Shown here: in pieces, positions 53,585 through 64,000 of the stretch
Numbering within the stretch: position 1 is the stretch's first letter
Layout of the letters: every line of letters begins with the position of its first letter
Origin: Phycicoccus sp. Root101
GTDB lineage: Bacteria; Actinomycetota; Actinomycetes; Actinomycetales; Dermatophilaceae
DNA length: 64,000 bases
NCBI RefSeq assembly: GCF_001426245.1
Contig: NZ_LMCM01000005.1
Span: 372,001 to 436,000 of the forward strand
Direction of reading: 5' to 3'
Translations under genes and position numbers: made by a program
Notes under the pieces: generated by a model
What the model was told of the DNA's origin: nothing
Seen by the model: the letters and a program-made list of their open reading frames with translations, nothing else
The model's database searches: none

Positions 53585-54346
53585 GTGTTCGCCGGGCTCT
53601 CCTCCCTCGCCGCGGTGGCGTCCCTGGCCCTCCCTCGGACCTGCGCGGTCTGCCGGGCCGCCGACACCGCGCTCTGCCTCGGCTGCCGGGCGCAGGTCGA
53701 CGCGAGCCGCTGGCTGGACGGACCCCGTCGCTCGAGACCGGACCCCGAACCGGGCGGGTTGCCCCCGGTCCTGACCTCGGGCCGGTTCGAGGGTGCGCTC
53801 GCCGCGCTCGTGACGGCGTACAAGGACGACGGGCGGCGCGACGTGGCGCCCGTGCTGTCGGCGCTGCTGGCCGAGGTGGTCGATGCCGCCGTCCGGCAGG
53901 ACCCGCACGTCCGCCGCGCTCTGGCCGCCGGGGACGGCCCCGTGCTCGTCGTGCCGGTCCCGTCGTCGGCCGCCTCGCGGCGCCGACGTGGTGACGCGCC
54001 CCTCGAGGCGCTCGCGCGCGCAGCGGTGGAGGGTTTCGGTCCGCACGAGGCCGTCGTCGCCGACGCGCTGCGCATGCGGCGACGGGTGGCCGACCAGGCC
54101 GGCTTGGGCGCCGTCGGCCGCCACCTCAACGTGGAGCACTCGATGGCCGTGAGGGAGCCGTGGCACGCCCCGCTGGACCGGGCCTCCTGCGTGGTCGTGG
54201 ACGACGTCCTCACCACCGGTGCCACCCTCGTCGAGGCCGCACGTGCCCTGCGGGCAGCCGGTGCTGGGCCGGTGGTCGCAGCCGCCATCTGCGCCACGCA
54301 ACGCCGCTCGCGACCTCCCAGCCGTTCCCCAGGAAGCTCACGGTGA
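53585..54346 (+). CDS. comF: ComF-family phosphoribosyltransferase-like protein
   Basis: About 253 residues. An N-terminal zinc-ribbon-like segment (CAVCRAADTALCLGC) is followed by a type I PRTase fold. Its YKDDGRRDVAP and PVPSSAASRRRRG segments and PRPP loop VVVDDVLTTGATLVEAA near residue 205 are characteristic. ComF proteins function in DNA uptake in competent bacteria; the role in Actinobacteria is unclear. GTG 53585 is chosen to begin just before the hydrophobic start of the family; GTG 53540 upstream is possible and lies only nine bases after the predicted transcription start. Order comF-hpf-secA matches mycobacteria. Confidence 0.85.
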   Translation: MFAGLSSLAAVASLALPRTCAVCRAADTALCLGCRAQVDASRWLDGPRRSRPDPEPGGLPPVLTSGRFEGALAALVTAYKDDGRRDVAPVLSALLAEVVDAAVRQDPHVRRALAAGDGPVLVVPVPSSAASRRRRGDAPLEALARAAVEGFGPHEAVVADALRMRRRVADQAGLGAVGRHLNVEHSMAVREPWHAPLDRASCVVVDDVLTTGATLVEAARALRAAGAGPVVAAAICATQRRSRPPSRSPGSSR

Positions 54347-54671
54347 ACGTTCTGGCAGTCCCGCTGTCGCAACGGTCGGCGGTGGACTACCGTCGGTACA
54401 TGGCCCCCCTGGCCCCCGTGCAGCACACGAGAACAGGGCGCCGCGGACACGGTCCGGCGGGCGCCCTGGCGCAGGGAGCGGAGCCGATCACACAGCCGAC
54501 GGAGACCTTCGTCAGGCTTACCGGCGCGGTCGTCCGACCGCCCATCAGCGGTCCCCTCGGGACCCGCTCGTCCACGCACGCGCCCCCCTCGGGGACAGGG
54601 CGGTGGTGCCGCGGTTGATCGGGGCTGTCGCGCCCGACTCTCACCTTCCACCACACCTTTTGGAGGACACC
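54347..54671 (+). promoter_or_regulatory. Intergenic region comF-hpf (325 bases)
   Basis: No convincing gene is present. A hairpin at 54436-54466 is listed separately. The rest should contain the hpf promoter, but I cannot pick a -10/-35 pair with confidence. GGAGGACAC directly before the GTG at 54672 is the hpf ribosome-binding site. Confidence 0.5.
54436..54466 (+). terminator. Hairpin after comF
   Basis: Outer arms GGGCGCC and GGCGCCC and inner arms GGAC and GTCC make a nested stem 90 bases after comF. It is a likely terminator without a U-tract. Confidence 0.5.
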
Positions 54672-55340
54672 GTGGAGATTGTCGTCACTGGACGCCACAT
54701 GCAGGTCTCAGACCGATTTCGTGACCACCTCGACGAGAAGCTGACCAAGATCGCGCAGCTCGCCCCCCGCGTGCAACGCGTCGACGTCGTCGTCAGTCAC
54801 GAGCCCAACAAGCGGCAGGCGAAGTCCTGCGAGCGGGTCGAGATCACCTGTCACGTGAAGGGCCCCGTCGTGCGGGCCGAAGCCTGCCTCGACGACAAGT
54901 ACGCGGCCCTCGACGTGGCCATGGACAAGCTCATGGAGCGGTTGCGCCGCGCCCACGACCGCAAGCGCGTCCACCGGGGACGCCACGCCCCGGAGTCGGT
55001 GTCCGCCGCCACGGCGCGGATCCAGGAGCCGTCGGCCGGCTCCTCCGAGGACCACGCGCACCCGGAGGTGGAGGGTGACCGGTTCGGCACCCAGGGCAAC
55101 AGCCCCGTGGAGATCCGCGAGAAGATCCACGCCACCGTGCCGATGCCCCTCGACCAGGCGGTGGCCGAGATGGAGCTCGTCGGGCACGACTTCTACCTCT
55201 ACCACGACGAGGACACCGACCAGCCGAGCGTCGTCTACCGCCGCCGCGGCTGGTCCTACGGAGTGATCCACCTCGACGTCGCCGAGCCCGGCGCGAGCAA
55301 CGGCAGCGACGCGCCGGTGCCCGTCCAGAAGGTCTCCTGA
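54672..55340 (+). CDS. hpf: Long-form ribosome hibernation promoting factor
   Basis: 222 residues. The N-terminal domain (EIVVTGRHMQVSDRFRDHLDEKL, about 1-100) is the YfiA/RaiA fold that binds in the 30S decoding centre. A charged linker (about 105-160, GSSEDHAHPEVEGD) leads to the C-terminal dimerisation domain (VPMPLDQAVAEMELVGHDFYLY, SVVYRRRGWSYGVIHL). The long form joins two 70S ribosomes into inactive 100S dimers during stress or stationary phase. GTG 54672 follows GGAGGA. Confidence 0.93.
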   Translation: MEIVVTGRHMQVSDRFRDHLDEKLTKIAQLAPRVQRVDVVVSHEPNKRQAKSCERVEITCHVKGPVVRAEACLDDKYAALDVAMDKLMERLRRAHDRKRVHRGRHAPESVSAATARIQEPSAGSSEDHAHPEVEGDRFGTQGNSPVEIREKIHATVPMPLDQAVAEMELVGHDFYLYHDEDTDQPSVVYRRRGWSYGVIHLDVAEPGASNGSDAPVPVQKVS

Positions 55341-55360
55341 CCACCCCGATCCCAGCGCTG

Positions 55361-55408
55361 CGGACGGCGCCGGACAATCTGGACTCCCAGGTTGCTCGGC
55401 GCCGTCCG
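55361..55408 (+). terminator. Inverted repeat after hpf
   Basis: CGGACGGCGCCG and CGGCGCCGTCCG form a perfect 12-bp stem around a 24-base loop, about 20 bases after hpf. It is a probable terminator, but it ends 24 bases before the next start codon and could also influence that gene. Confidence 0.55.
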
Positions 55409-55431
55409 TGCGTCGTGCAAGGATGTGGCTC

Positions 55432-56136
55432 GTGAGCAGCGGTTTCGACGACGTGACACCCGTGGTGCACGACCCCATCAGGGTCGTCATCGCGGACGAC
55501 CACGTCCTCTACCGCCGCGGCCTGCAGATGGTCGTCTCGCAGGACGACGACATCGACATCGTGGGCGAGGCGGGCGACGGCAAGGAGGCGGTGGACCGCA
55601 CCGTCGAGCTGCTGCCCGACGTCGTGCTCATGGACGTGCGGATGCCGCACACCTCGGGCATCGAGGCCTGCAAGACCATCAAGGCCCTGGTCCCGTCCAC
55701 CAAGATCATCATGCTGACCATGTCCGACGAGGAGTCCGACCTCTACGAGGCGGTCAAGGCCGGCGCCAACGGCTACCTCCTCAAGGACGTGCCGGGCGAG
55801 GAGATCGCCGAGGGGGTCCGGGCGGTCCACCACGGTGACTCGCTCATCTCCCCGTCCATGGCGTCCAAGCTGCTGGCCGAGTTCGCCCAGATGAGCCGGC
55901 GCCAGGGTGAGCGTCCCAGCGCCGTCGGCGCCCCACGGCTGACCGACCGCGAGCTCGAGGTGCTGCGCCTCGTGGCCCGGGGACTGGCCAACAAGGAGAT
56001 CGCGCACCAGCTGTTCATCTCCGAGAACACCGTGAAGAACCACGTCCGCAACATCCTCGAGAAGCTCCAGCTGCACTCGCGCATGGAAGCCGCGATGTAT
56101 GCCGTGCGGGAGAACCTGCTCGAACCCGGCGAGTGA
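55432..56136 (+). CDS. Orphan NarL/LuxR-family response regulator
   Basis: About 234 residues. The receiver has VVIADDHVLYRRGL with the acidic pair, phospho-Asp in VVLMDVRMPHTSG, and Lys in GYLLKDVPGEE. The LuxR HTH reads RLTDRELEVLRLVARGLANKEIA through SENTVKNHVRNILEKLQLHSR. No kinase gene is adjacent, so the partner lies elsewhere. Several starts are in frame (GTG 55408, ATG 55423, GTG 55432). The last is used because AAGGA lies nine bases upstream and the others would fall inside the preceding inverted repeat or its edge. Confidence 0.85.
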   Translation: MSSGFDDVTPVVHDPIRVVIADDHVLYRRGLQMVVSQDDDIDIVGEAGDGKEAVDRTVELLPDVVLMDVRMPHTSGIEACKTIKALVPSTKIIMLTMSDEESDLYEAVKAGANGYLLKDVPGEEIAEGVRAVHHGDSLISPSMASKLLAEFAQMSRRQGERPSAVGAPRLTDRELEVLRLVARGLANKEIAHQLFISENTVKNHVRNILEKLQLHSRMEAAMYAVRENLLEPGE

Positions 56137-56164
56137 GCGCGGGTCCCTCCTCGGTGGTGGCGGC

Positions 56165-57391
56165 GTGACGCTGTCGGAGCCGGTGCGGCTCACCCGGCCC
56201 CAGGCCAGGCGGATCGCCCTGGCAGCCCAGGGGTTCCTCGACCCCCGGCCCGAACCGGGCACGGCCACGATGCGGCACGTGCAACGCGTGGTCGACCGCG
56301 TGCAGATCGTTCAGATCGACAGCGTCAACGTCGTCGCCCGCAGCCAGTACCTGCCGTTCTTCTCCCGGTTGGGCGACTACGACACGGGATTGCTCGATCG
56401 GGCCCGTGACCGTGCCCCGCGCCGGCTCGTCGAGTACTGGGCGCACGAGGCGAGCCTCATCCCACCGACGACGTGGCCCCTGCTCGACTTCCGCATGCAG
56501 CGGGCGCACGCCGATGCCTGGGGCGGGATGCAGCGGGTGGCCCAGGAGCACCCGGGGCTGGTGGCTGCGGTCAAGGCCGAGGTCGTCGCCGGCGGGCCGC
56601 TGACGTCGCGCGAGGTGGAGGCCGCCCTCGAGCACGACCTACCGCGCGACCGCGAGCACTGGGGCTGGAACTGGTCCCTGGTCAAGAACGCCCTCGAGCA
56701 CCTGTTCTGGGCGGGCGAGATCACCTCTGCCGGACGGACGTCGCGGTTCGAGCGGCGCTACGCCTCGCTCGAACGCGTGCTGCCACGTGAGGTGGCGTCG
56801 GTCGCCGTCGACCCCGCCACCCGACCCAGCCACGAGCAGGCCTTCCGTGAGCTCATGATGATCGCGGCCCGCGCCCACGGGGTCGGCACCGAGCAGTGCC
56901 TGCGCGACTACTTCCGGCTCAAGCCGGAGCAGGCCCGCCCGGCCCTCGTGTCGCTCGTCGCCGAGGGACAGCTCGTGCCCGCGACCATCGAGGGGTGGAA
57001 GCGGCCGGCCTACCTCCACCCCGAGGCGCGGCGCCCACGGCGCGTGCAGGCCCGGGCGCTGCTCAGTCCCTTCGACTCCCTCATCTGGCAGCGTGACCGC
57101 ACGGCGGCGATCTTCGGGTTCGACTACCGGCTCGAGATCTACGTCCCCGCCCCCGAGCGCGTGCACGGCTACTACGTCCTGCCGTTCCTGTTCGGCGACG
57201 AGCTGGTCGCCCGGTGCGACCTCAAGGCCGACCGGGCTGCCGGGGTCCTGAGGCTGCAGTCGGTGCACTGGGAGCCGGGTGCCCCCGCGGCCGCGAGGCC
57301 GGCGCTCTCCGAGGAGCTCGGGCTGATGGCGCGGTGGCTGGGCCTCGACACCGTCGTCGGGGTCGACGGCGTCGTCGGCGTCGTCGGCTGA
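56165..57391 (+). CDS. YcaQ/AlkX-type winged-helix DNA glycosylase (HTH_42)
   Basis: 408 residues. The N-terminal LTRPQARRIALAAQGF is typical of the HTH_42 family. VQIVQIDSVNVVARSQYLPFFSRLG near residues 45-70 contains Q-I-D, the catalytic QxD motif of YcaQ-type glycosylases that excise alkylated bases and unhook crosslinks; AlkZ-type members have QxQ. YWAHEASLIP and FDYRLEIYVPAPERVHGYYVLPFL are further conserved blocks. GTG 56165 starts the domain directly. The last residues (VVGVDGVVGVVG) are repetitive. Confidence 0.85.
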   Translation: MTLSEPVRLTRPQARRIALAAQGFLDPRPEPGTATMRHVQRVVDRVQIVQIDSVNVVARSQYLPFFSRLGDYDTGLLDRARDRAPRRLVEYWAHEASLIPPTTWPLLDFRMQRAHADAWGGMQRVAQEHPGLVAAVKAEVVAGGPLTSREVEAALEHDLPRDREHWGWNWSLVKNALEHLFWAGEITSAGRTSRFERRYASLERVLPREVASVAVDPATRPSHEQAFRELMMIAARAHGVGTEQCLRDYFRLKPEQARPALVSLVAEGQLVPATIEGWKRPAYLHPEARRPRRVQARALLSPFDSLIWQRDRTAAIFGFDYRLEIYVPAPERVHGYYVLPFLFGDELVARCDLKADRAAGVLRLQSVHWEPGAPAAARPALSEELGLMARWLGLDTVVGVDGVVGVVG

Positions 57392-57451
57392 GCTGGCGGG
57401 ATCCCGGCGAGGGTTGACGAGATCATGCTGGTCGCCCGCCCCGCTGGCACA

Positions 57452-57457
57452 TAGTCT
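57452..57457 (+). promoter_or_regulatory. Candidate -10 element for a leaderless MFS mRNA
   Basis: TAGTCT lies six bases before GTG 57464, the same spacing as GATAAT before GTG 5682. Transcription would start at the codon itself. Confidence 0.4.
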
Positions 57458-57463
57458 GCGACG

Positions 57464-58816
57464 GTGACGATTCCTGCCACGGACCGGTCGCCGGCCCCCA
57501 CCCGCACCCGACGCGTCCACCGGGCCTGGTGGGTCACCGCGGTCGTCCTGGCCGCCCTCGTGTCCGCCGCGGGCTTCCGCTCCTCCACCGGGGCGCTGCT
57601 CGAGCCGCTCGAGTCCGAGTTCGGCTGGTCGCGCGCGACGACCTCGGGCGCCGTCACCGCCAACCTCGTCATCTACGGCCTCACCGCGCCCTTCGCCGCC
57701 GCCCTGATGGACCGCTTCGGCATCCGCCGGGTGGTCACCCTCGCCCTCCTGCTCGTCGCCGTCGGCAGCGGCCTCACCGTCGTCATGACCGCGCCGTGGC
57801 AGCTGTGGCTGCTGTGGGGCGTCGCGGTCGGGGTGGGCACGGGGGCGATGGCGCTCGTCCTGGGCTCGGTCGTCGCGAACCGGTGGTTCGTCGAGTCCCG
57901 ACGCGGCCTCGTCACCGGCGTGTTCTCCGCCGCCGGCGCAGCGGGACAGCTCGTCTTCCTCCCCGGCATAGCCGCGCTCGCGACCGGACCGGGGTGGAGG
58001 TGGGCTGCGCTGGTCGTCTCCGGCGCCGCGGTCCTGCTCGTGCCGCTGGTCCTGCTGGTCGTGCGCGACCGCCCAGCCGACCTCGGCCTGCGTCCGTATG
58101 GCGCGGCGCCGGGTGAGGCGCTCGACGAGGCGCCCACGCGCCATACCGGGACGCAGGTGGGGCCGGCGACGCAGGCGATCCGCACGCTGCGCGAGAGCGT
58201 GCGCTCGAGGACGTTCTGGATCCTGTTCGGGACGTTCTGGATCTGTGGCTGGTCCACCAACGGGCTGATCGGCACGCACTTCATCCCCGCGGCCCACGAC
58301 CACGGGATGCCCGAGACCACGGCTGCCGGTCTGCTGGCCCTGGTCGGCGTCTTCGACCTCGTGGGCACCATCGCCTCCGGCTGGCTCACCGACCGGGTGG
58401 ACCCGCGGTTCCTCCTGTTCGGCTACTACGGCCTGCGCGGGCTGTCGCTGCTGTTCGTGCCGGCCCTGCTCGGGCCCGACATCGCGCCCAGCCTGTTCGT
58501 GTTCATCGTGTTCTACGGCCTCGACTGGGTCGCCACGGTGCCGCCCACGATCGCGTTGTGCCGCAGGCACTTCGGCGTGCAACGGTCGAGCATGGTGTTC
58601 GGGTGGGTGTTCGCCTCACACATGGTCGGGGCCGGCGTCGCCGCCTCGTATGCCGGGTGGGTGCGGCAGAGCACCGGCGACTACTACACCGCGTGGCTCA
58701 CGGCGGGCGGCCTGTGCCTCTTCGCCGCGATGGCGTGCCTGGCGATCTCGCGGTCCCCCGAGCGCGGGTCCTGGAACACCGAGGGCGAGCAGGCGGAGGT
58801 CGCCGCGGTGACCTGA
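57464..58816 (+). CDS. Major facilitator superfamily transporter (OFA/monocarboxylate-like)
   Basis: 450 residues and twelve predicted helices. The loop 2-3 motif is MDRFGIRRV, near residue 84, with LTDRVDPRFLL as its second-half counterpart. The first half, with STGALLEPLESEFGWSRATTSGAV, resembles oxalate/formate and monocarboxylate transporters. Substrate unknown. No ribosome-binding site is seen, consistent with the leaderless -10 placement. It converges on the GT-C-like paralogue 4. Confidence 0.82.
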   Translation: MTIPATDRSPAPTRTRRVHRAWWVTAVVLAALVSAAGFRSSTGALLEPLESEFGWSRATTSGAVTANLVIYGLTAPFAAALMDRFGIRRVVTLALLLVAVGSGLTVVMTAPWQLWLLWGVAVGVGTGAMALVLGSVVANRWFVESRRGLVTGVFSAAGAAGQLVFLPGIAALATGPGWRWAALVVSGAAVLLVPLVLLVVRDRPADLGLRPYGAAPGEALDEAPTRHTGTQVGPATQAIRTLRESVRSRTFWILFGTFWICGWSTNGLIGTHFIPAAHDHGMPETTAAGLLALVGVFDLVGTIASGWLTDRVDPRFLLFGYYGLRGLSLLFVPALLGPDIAPSLFVFIVFYGLDWVATVPPTIALCRRHFGVQRSSMVFGWVFASHMVGAGVAASYAGWVRQSTGDYYTAWLTAGGLCLFAAMACLAISRSPERGSWNTEGEQAEVAAVT

Positions 58817-58850
58817 GGCGTGCGACGTCCGGTACGGCGATCGGCTCGGC

Positions 58851-60263
58851 TCAGCCGTTGCGGGCGAGCAGGACGTACCCGGCGTCGGTGCCCAGGGCCG
58901 TCCACTCGCCGCTGCGGAGCAGCGCCGCCGACAGCGGCGCGGCGTCCGGGACCAGGGCGTAAGTGGCTCCGCTGTCGGCCACCGCCGTGTCCCACCCCGG
59001 CCCGGCCGCCAGCGTGGCGACGTGTCGCTGGACGTAGGCGAGGTCGAAGACCTCCACGCGCGGGTCGATGACCGGTGCCAGCTGCGGGTGCCGCCACAGC
59101 AGCCACCCGCCGACGCTGTACTCGTCGTACACGACGGTCCCGCGGGGGAGGCGGTCGAGCTGCTGGTCGAGGCCATGGGGCTGCAGGGGCTGGGCCGCGA
59201 CGGACGGCAGGACCAGCCCGGCCAGGGTCAGGCTGGCCACGACGGCGGCACCGAGGCTGACCAGTTCGGCACGCCGTGACGGCTGCACGTCCTCGCGCAG
59301 CACGGGCCACAGCGTGGCGAGCAGGGGAGCCGCCGTGAGGGCCCCGAGCGCCACCGTCCGCGAGTAGAGGAGGGTCCAGCCGACGGCGGTCGCGAACAGG
59401 AGCACGTGCGTCCACGGGACCGGTCGGGTCCGTCGGGCCCACAGGACGACGACGGCCGCGACGAGGGCGAGGGTCACGGCGACCGGAGGCGACGTCAGGG
59501 ACGGCGGGTTCCACTCGCTGATCAGGCTGGTCGACTCGCCCACCCGGAACGGTGCCAGCAGGAGCTCGGGGCCCACGGGGGTGACGGCGCCGGCAGCGAA
59601 CGACAGGACCACGACGGCGACCAGTCGGGCGGCTCCGCGCACGGACACCCGCCGGTCGAGCAGCAGGCCCGCCGTGACGGCGGCTCCCGTGGCGAGCCCG
59701 GCCACCCACAGGCCGTGGGAGCAGGCCCACACCCAGCTGAGCGGCACCAGCCACCACCGCGCCCGGAGGTCCTGGGCGGTGCGCAGCCAGGCCCACACGA
59801 CGACCGGGAGCAGGAGGAACGTGGCGAGCTGCGAGCGCGGCGTCAGGCTCGCGGCGGACCCGAAGACCGCCGCGGTGGCGAGGATCGCGGCCGGGAGCAC
59901 CGGAACCCAGGTGCGGCACACGGCATACACGGTGACGAACAGGAGGGCGATCAGCGCACAGGCGAGCCAGGCGACCCCCGGGAGGCCGCCCACCGCAGCC
60001 GCGGCGGCGAGGGCCAGCTCGGGGAGCCACTCGTGGAGCACCCACGTCCGCGTGCTGAACCGGGAGAACGGGTCCGGGCCCGAGAACTGCCACGTGCCCC
60101 AGAGGTGGTCGCCGGCCCGCAGGTGCCAGAAGGTGTCGGGGTCCCCGACGGGGTGCAGGCCCAGGCGCAGCAGCACGAACGGGACCAGCGCGAGCAGGAC
60201 GAGGGGCAGCCACCGGTCGCGGTTCGAACCCTTGGGCGGGTCACCGTCGTGGACCGTGCTCAC
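58851..60263 (-). CDS. Polytopic GT-C-like membrane protein (paralogue 4 of 4)
   Basis: 470 residues, closest in sequence to paralogue 1. The first loop reads GDPDTFWHLRAGDHL, then GPDPFSRF and HEWLPEL. Later segments are TPRSQLATFLL, WACSHGLWVAGL, TPVGPELLL, GGWLLWRHPQL, DPRVEVFDLAYVQRH and the end GYVLLARNG. The acidic pair that could form a donor site is intact. GTG 60263 is preceded by GGAGGC and sits just before the basic NRDRWLP and the first helix. It lies alone, convergent with the MFS gene. Confidence 0.6.
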   Translation of the reverse strand: MSTVHDGDPPKGSNRDRWLPLVLLALVPFVLLRLGLHPVGDPDTFWHLRAGDHLWGTWQFSGPDPFSRFSTRTWVLHEWLPELALAAAAAVGGLPGVAWLACALIALLFVTVYAVCRTWVPVLPAAILATAAVFGSAASLTPRSQLATFLLLPVVVWAWLRTAQDLRARWWLVPLSWVWACSHGLWVAGLATGAAVTAGLLLDRRVSVRGAARLVAVVVLSFAAGAVTPVGPELLLAPFRVGESTSLISEWNPPSLTSPPVAVTLALVAAVVVLWARRTRPVPWTHVLLFATAVGWTLLYSRTVALGALTAAPLLATLWPVLREDVQPSRRAELVSLGAAVVASLTLAGLVLPSVAAQPLQPHGLDQQLDRLPRGTVVYDEYSVGGWLLWRHPQLAPVIDPRVEVFDLAYVQRHVATLAAGPGWDTAVADSGATYALVPDAAPLSAALLRSGEWTALGTDAGYVLLARNG

Positions 60264-60397
60264 GTCGCCCGCCTCCCGCCGTCCGGGGTGACCCCTGTGG
60301 CCACCGTGGTGGAAGGTACCTGCCGGACAGTGCCCGCGGCGCGATCCCGGGAGCATTCGAACCGTTCTCGTGAGGTGGCTGTGCTTGGCTGTCGGCC

Positions 60398-60685
60398 ATG
60401 GCAGACGTCGTCGTGACCGACCACCCGGAGCTGAGCCGCTACGAGGCGCACGTGGATGGAGCACTCGCGGGCTTCGCGGCATACCGGATCGCCCGCGGCC
60501 ACCAGGTCTTCACCCACACCGAGGTCGACGACGCGTTCGAGGGCCAGGGCGTCGGGGGAGCCCTCGCCCGGGGCGCCCTCGACGACGTCCGCGCGAAGGG
60601 TGAGCACGACGTGGTCGCGATGTGCCCGTTCATCGCCGCCTGGATCGACCGGCACCCCGACTACCAGGACCTCGTCGCCCCCTGA
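60398..60685 (+). CDS. Small GCN5-like N-acetyltransferase (YjdJ/COG2388 type)
   Basis: 95 residues. RYEAHVDGALAGFAAYRI followed by FTHTEVDDAFEGQGVGGALARGALDDVRAKG contains the acetyl-CoA-binding Q-G-V-G-G loop. PFIAAWIDRHPDYQDLV is the conserved end of this very short GNAT subgroup, which corresponds to the core fold only. Substrate unknown. Monocistronic, upstream of secA. Confidence 0.85.
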   Translation: MADVVVTDHPELSRYEAHVDGALAGFAAYRIARGHQVFTHTEVDDAFEGQGVGGALARGALDDVRAKGEHDVVAMCPFIAAWIDRHPDYQDLVAP

Positions 60686-60876
60686 CACGGGTGGCCGCCG
60701 TGCGCTGGAACCGCGGCGGCACCCGGCGCGTTCGGCGACCGGGGAGCATTCCCCGTGACGTGCGTCCACGGGCGCGGACCGACTCGACTAGCCTAGGTCG
60801 GGCCGTTGCCACCCGGAGGTCGGCGGCTGCGATCGTCCGGGCGTAGCGGGAGATCAGAAACCTCAGGAGATATTGC

Positions 60877-63858
<2,982 letters not shown>

Positions 63859-63873
63859 CCGAGCCGAACCGTC

Positions 63874-63911
63874 GAACGGCGCCGTCACCCCCGGGGTGGG
63901 CGGCGCCGTTC
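63874..63911 (+). terminator. Terminator after secA
   Basis: Outer arms GAACGGCGCCG and GGCGCC-containing CGGCGCCGTTC (11 bp) enclose a second stem CACCCC/GGGGTG, giving a long nearly continuous hairpin 15 bases after secA. Confidence 0.8.
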
Positions 63912-63959
63912 GCCTGTCCGACGGAGGATCCCGCCCAGCCGCGGTGCGGGACCGGGCTC

Positions 63960-64000
63960 TCAACCGACCTGCAGGGCCTCCACCCGCCAGCGACCGTCGA
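63960..64000 (-). CDS. C-terminal end of an unidentified gene
   Basis: On the minus strand the frame entering from 64000 reads DGRWRVEALQVG and stops at TGA 63960. It converges on secA across the terminator. Only 12 residues are present, so neither reality nor function can be judged firmly. Confidence 0.3.
   Translation of the reverse strand, partial: DGRWRVEALQVG

Overview
The window is chromosomal DNA of a very high-GC Gram-positive actinobacterium. The backbone genes (PGI/PMI-like SIS protein, ahcY, mtrA-mtrB-lpqB, comF, hpf, secA) run in the same order as in mycobacteria and other Actinobacteria. GTG starts, four-base ATGA/GTGA overlaps and likely leaderless transcripts fit this. The style resembles Intrasporangiaceae (Janibacter/Terrabacter-like), but the genus is an inference. 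I found no rRNA, tRNA, CRISPR array, insertion sequence or phage.

Layout. 1-6.7 kb: end of a PGI/PMI-like gene, a GT87-type glycosyltransferase, YbaK, a GT2, a polytopic GT-C-like protein coupled to another GT87-like protein, and a DUF808 protein. 7.0-12.1 kb: surface-polysaccharide block (methyltransferase, flippase, three GT2 enzymes, DUF2304 protein). 12.4-15.5 kb: cation diffusion facilitator, small acidic protein, OmpR-type two-component pair. 15.6-29.8 kb: an exported copper-protein cluster on the plus strand: a 1794-residue beta-helix protein, three tandem two-domain cupredoxin proteins, a membrane-anchored unknown and a CopC-CopD fusion. 29.9-31.3 kb: ahcY behind a foldable leader. 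31.4-35.2 kb: a less GC-rich insertion with an acyltransferase, a decayed TadG-like gene, and tadG/tadE. 35.5-39.7 kb: mtrA-mtrB-lpqB. 39.9-44.1 kb: a PIG-V-like GT-C gene and two tandem GT-C-like paralogues. 44.3-51.1 kb: the main Tad/Flp pilus operon. 51.2-53.5 kb: NarL-type two-component pair. 53.6-64 kb: comF, hpf, an orphan regulator, a YcaQ-type glycosylase, an MFS transporter, a fourth GT-C-like paralogue, a small acetyltransferase and secA.

The most striking content is the copper cluster. The three cupredoxin proteins are clearly paralogous, but the copper ligands are divided among them. The first keeps a complete type-1 site and half of the trinuclear-site histidines in its domain 1. 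The second keeps the other half in its domain 2. The third has neither. Together they look like a ceruloplasmin-like six-domain multicopper oxidase split into an obligate heterotrimer. Just upstream, between this cluster and the divergent two-component genes, fourteen consecutive 11-bp units all begin with TG (eight with TGAC). This is the half-site period of PhoB/OmpR-family regulators and a likely control region for the cluster.

Other themes are repeated insertion of accessory blocks between normally adjacent core genes, four copies of one polytopic membrane family, a Tad locus split around mtrAB-lpqB, and a histidine-rich insert in SecA.
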